A stretch of 16,939 bases of DNA. Source: DATJPD01 sp036394195 (lineage in GTDB: Bacteria; Pseudomonadota; Alphaproteobacteria; CACIAM-22H2). The stretch is taken from positions 1-16,939 of the forward strand of contig DASWFO010000264.1 of the NCBI GenBank assembly GCA_036394195.1. The letters run 5' to 3'. Both the position numbers and the translations under genes were made by a program. Of this stretch, positions 14,421 to 16,939 are shown one piece after another. Numbering within the stretch: the first letter of the stretch is position 1; every line of letters begins with the position of its first letter. Below the pieces are notes generated by a model. It did no database searches and was not told where the DNA came from. It was given only the letters and a program-made list of their open reading frames with translations.

Positions 14421-15368
14421 TCACTCCGCTGCGACCCGATACGACCCGCCCTGCGGCTTCAGGCCGTACTTCTCGATCAAGCCGAGGCGGCGGCAGATCT
14501 CGACGCCTGTCTGCACCGCGATCTCGTCCATCGCGCGCAACGGCTTCCGCAAATGCCCCGACGGCAGTCCCAACGCCTTCATCAGCGACTTCACCGCCAC
14601 CGGGTTGATGGCCGAGTAGGTGAAATGCAGGAGCGGCAGGCAGCGCAGATATTCGCGCTTGAAGGTCTCCGCCTCGGCGTAGCTCTTCCACGGCGTCGAG
14701 ATCGCGGCGATCTCGGCCGGGGCCACGTTGCCGGTCATGTTGGCGGTGCCGTGACCGCCCAGCGACATCGTCGGCACCACCAGCCCGAGATTCGGCGAAT
14801 CGCAGCACATCACGGCCACGTCGGGCTTCGCCGCCAGGATCTGGGCCACCTGGCCGACGCGGGTCGTCGACTCCTTGTGCACAACGTAGTTGGGATGCTT
14901 GAAGATGCGCAGCAGCTGGTCCCAGTGCAGGTCGCTCTTCACCCGCGGCGGGTTGTTGTAGATGCCCATCGGCAGCTCGACCGCGTCGGCGATCTCGAGG
15001 AAGAACGCCTCCATGTCGGCTTCGGAGGCGCAGATATAAGAGGGAGCCGCAACGATAGCACCGTCGGCGCCGTTGTCCTTGGCGTGGCGGAGATAGGCGA
15101 TCGTGGTGTCGGTGTTGTTGCCGGTGCAGCCATAGAAGAACTTCATGCGGCCGCTCTTCATCTTCGCGGTCTCGACCACGATCGACCGGCGCTCCTCGGG
15201 CGACAGCATCGACACCTCGCCGGTCGAGCCCATGAACAGCACCGCCGCGGTGCCGTTGGCCTCGTGGAACTGGAGCAGGCTGCGAAAGGCGCCGAAATCG
15301 ACCGCCCCGTCCTCATTGAACGGGGTGATCAGGGCCACGAACGAGCCTTCGATCTTCATCTTCGCCAT
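14421..15368 (-). CDS. Dihydrodipicolinate synthase (DapA)-family lyase
   Basis: Class I aldolase-type lyase of the DHDPS/N-acetylneuraminate lyase family (315 aa). GSTGE (47-51) is the substrate carboxylate-binding loop, Y137 (IYNNPPR) the catalytic tyrosine, and K165 (VVHKEST) the Schiff-base lysine, 28 residues apart as in DapA. True lysine-biosynthesis DapA is not established: the C-terminal half is atypical (CCDSPNLGLVVP), so a different 2-oxo acid aldol or decarboxylation substrate is likely, and the family is notoriously promiscuous. GGGAG lies about 9 bases before the ATG at 15368. The gene is divergent from the uracil/xanthine permease, with which it may share regulation, and is upstream of the beta-oxidation gene. 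Confidence 0.88.
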   Translation of the reverse strand: MAKMKIEGSFVALITPFNEDGAVDFGAFRSLLQFHEANGTAAVLFMGSTGEVSMLSPEERRSIVVETAKMKSGRMKFFYGCTGNNTDTTIAYLRHAKDNGADGAIVAAPSYICASEADMEAFFLEIADAVELPMGIYNNPPRVKSDLHWDQLLRIFKHPNYVVHKESTTRVGQVAQILAAKPDVAVMCCDSPNLGLVVPTMSLGGHGTANMTGNVAPAEIAAISTPWKSYAEAETFKREYLRCLPLLHFTYSAINPVAVKSLMKALGLPSGHLRKPLRAMDEIAVQTGVEICRRLGLIEKYGLKPQGGSYRVAAE

Positions 15369-15515
15369 GTAAGGTCTCCCGGCCGGTGCGAGGGCCTACT
15401 GTACGGGCGAATAGGCAAACCGCGCAATCCGAGCTGTTGCCTTTTTGTCTCATTGGCGCGCCGTCCGGCCACCATTAGAGTCGTCCTGCCACAGGTGATT
15501 CGGAGGGGGACGATC

Positions 15516-16802
15516 ATGGCTGAGGGCTATCTGCCGAGCTGGCCGGTCAAGGCCGACGGGATCATCGCACCGGACGAGCGTCTGCCGTGGGGACAGACCA
15601 TCGTCGTCGGCCTGCAGCACGTGGTCGCGATGTTTGGGGCGACCGTCCTGGCGCCGATCCTGATGGGCTTCGATCCCAACGTGTCGATCCTGTTCTCCGG
15701 CATCGGCACCCTGATCTTCTTCGTGATCACCGCCGGCCGCGTGCCGAGCTATCTCGGGTCGAGCTTCTCCTTCATCGGCGTGGTGATTGCCGCGACGGGC
15801 TATAGCGGCAAGGGCCCGAATCCGAACCTTGCCGTGGCGCTAGGCGGGATCATCGCCGCCGGCGCGCTCTACGCCGTGATCGGCCTGATCGTGATGGCGT
15901 CCGGGACGCGCTGGGTCGAGCGGCTGATGCCGCCGGTTGTCACCGGTGCCATCGTCGCGGTCATCGGCCTCAACCTGGCGCCGATCGCGGTCGGCAGCGT
16001 CACCGGCAGTCCGTTCGATACCTGGATCGGCCTGCTCACCGTGCTGGCGGTCGGCCTGGTCGCGGTGATGGCGCCGGGCCTGGCGCGCCGCCTGCCGATC
16101 CTCCTCGGCGGTATCGTCGGCTACGTCATCTACTGGGCGCTGGCGAACGGCATGGGGCTCGGCAAGCCGATCGACTTCTCGGGCCTCCTCAACGCGCCGT
16201 GGTTCGGACTGCCGACCTTCACCGCACCGGTGTTCACCGGCGGCGCCATGGCGCTGATCGCCCCGGTGGCGATCATCCTGGTGGCCGAGAACCTCGGCCA
16301 TGTGAAGGCGGTCAGCGCCATGACCGGGCGCGACCTCGATCCCTATCTCGGGCGCGCCTTCTTCGCCGACGGTGTCGCGACGATCATCGCCGGCTTCGGC
16401 GGCGGCACCGGTGTCACCACCTACGCCGAGAATATCGGCGTGATGGCGGTCACCAAGATCTATTCAACCCTGGTGTTCGTCGTCGCGGCCCTGGTGGCGA
16501 TCCTGCTCGGCTTTTCGCCGAAATTCGGGGCACTCATCCTCACCATTCCCGGGCCGGTGATCGGCGGGCTGGCGATCGTCCTGTTCGGCCTGATTGCCGC
16601 GACTGCCGGCCGAATCTGGGTGCAGAGCCGGGTGGATTTCTCGAACGCGCGCAACCTGATCACGGTCGCCGCGGCGCTCACCATGGGGGCCGGAAATCTC
16701 TCGGTGAATATCGGCGGCTTCACCCTGGCCGGGATCGGCACCGCGACGTTCGGCGCCATCATCCTGTACCAGATCCTGGCTTGGGACCGGTCGAAGGAAT
16801 AG
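15516..16802 (+). CDS. uraA: Uracil/xanthine permease (NCS2 family)
   Basis: Inner-membrane nucleobase:cation symporter of the NCS2 (UraA/RutG/xanthine) family, 428 aa, with about 12-14 hydrophobic segments from residue 25 to the C-terminus. The signature regions are VAENLGHVKAVSAMTGRD around E258 and TTYAENIGVMAVT around E305, the two glutamates that contact the uracil ring in E. coli UraA (E241 and E290). The TTYAENIG form is closer to uracil/pyrimidine than to xanthine or urate carriers, but the substrate is inferred. GGAGGGG lies about 8 bases upstream of the ATG at 15516; the frame is open back to 14412 only as an antisense shadow of the DapA-like gene. The symbol is tentative. Confidence 0.9.
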   Translation: MAEGYLPSWPVKADGIIAPDERLPWGQTIVVGLQHVVAMFGATVLAPILMGFDPNVSILFSGIGTLIFFVITAGRVPSYLGSSFSFIGVVIAATGYSGKGPNPNLAVALGGIIAAGALYAVIGLIVMASGTRWVERLMPPVVTGAIVAVIGLNLAPIAVGSVTGSPFDTWIGLLTVLAVGLVAVMAPGLARRLPILLGGIVGYVIYWALANGMGLGKPIDFSGLLNAPWFGLPTFTAPVFTGGAMALIAPVAIILVAENLGHVKAVSAMTGRDLDPYLGRAFFADGVATIIAGFGGGTGVTTYAENIGVMAVTKIYSTLVFVVAALVAILLGFSPKFGALILTIPGPVIGGLAIVLFGLIAATAGRIWVQSRVDFSNARNLITVAAALTMGAGNLSVNIGGFTLAGIGTATFGAIILYQILAWDRSKE

Positions 16803-16859
16803 CTTGCGCGTGTCGGCGGCCAGCGTCCTCGTGCCGCGCGGGCCGAACCCCGCGCCCCT

Positions 16860-16939
16860 ATGCCGATTGCCGACGGACTGTGCGCCGGCATTGTTCGGTT
16901 CTTGCTCATCCGCTGGGCGAAGCACATGATTCCGCAGGA
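16860..16939 (+). CDS. Possible 5' end of an unidentified gene
   Basis: An ATG at 16860 opens a frame that continues to the window edge and encodes a short hydrophobic start (MPIADGLCAGIVRFLLIRW). No Shine-Dalgarno sequence precedes it, and the 26 visible residues do not identify a family. It could be the beginning of a membrane or exported protein following the permease, or chance. The longer frame on the opposite strand is an antisense shadow of the permease gene. Confidence 0.2.
   Translation, partial: MPIADGLCAGIVRFLLIRWAKHMIPQ

Overview
The window is high-GC DNA with consistently GC-rich third codon positions. Its protein families (TAT-exported solute-binding protein, TauD-type dioxygenase, DapA-like lyase, FadB/FadJ-type beta-oxidation enzyme) and its REP-like GTCACCCCGG and CCCTCACCC palindromes suggest an alphaproteobacterium, probably Hyphomicrobiales or Rhodospirillales. 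I cannot place it more precisely. No rRNA, tRNA, CRISPR array, transposase or integrase was recognised.

Layout. (1) 1-2310: a REP-like palindrome, then small hypothetical genes (191-490 minus, 639-1043 minus, 1326-1523 plus, 1570-1782 plus, 2000-2308 minus) and a second intergenic palindrome. (2) 2438-3310: a ypfJ-type zinc metallopeptidase. (3) 3407-5128: a minus-strand two-gene unit, tcmP followed by a DUF5131 (phage Gp37/Gp68, three-Cys) gene, behind its own sigma70-like promoter. It is visibly less GC-rich than its surroundings, looks horizontally acquired, and is the most intriguing part of the window. (4) 5129-5683: about 550 bp without a convincing gene but rich in short repeats. (5) 5684-6745 minus: a TAT-exported ABC solute-binding protein with no transporter partner in view. 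(6) 7013-9004: a two-HKD phospholipase D-like protein with an FnIII-like N-terminus and a histone H1-like lysine/alanine tail. (7) 9074-11232: a cysteine-dioxygenase-like cupin overlapping, through GTGA, a four-domain rhodanese protein; 11282-12172 is a TauD/TfdA-family dioxygenase in the same direction. (8) 12179-15368 minus: a DapA-like lyase upstream of a bifunctional enoyl-CoA hydratase/3-hydroxyacyl-CoA dehydrogenase, separated by paired palindromes. (9) 15516-16802: a uracil/xanthine (NCS2) permease divergent from the DapA-like gene, followed by a possible gene start at the window edge.

How the genes may work together. The cupin and rhodanese are almost certainly co-translated and suggest a thiol or sulfane-sulfur function; the following TauD-like enzyme could belong to organosulfur metabolism, but that is inference. 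TcmP and the DUF5131 protein form a recurrent pair of unknown chemistry: TcmP carries methyltransferase-like motifs and its partner a three-cysteine cluster resembling a metal or radical-SAM site. An RNA/DNA-modifying or defence role is possible but unproven.
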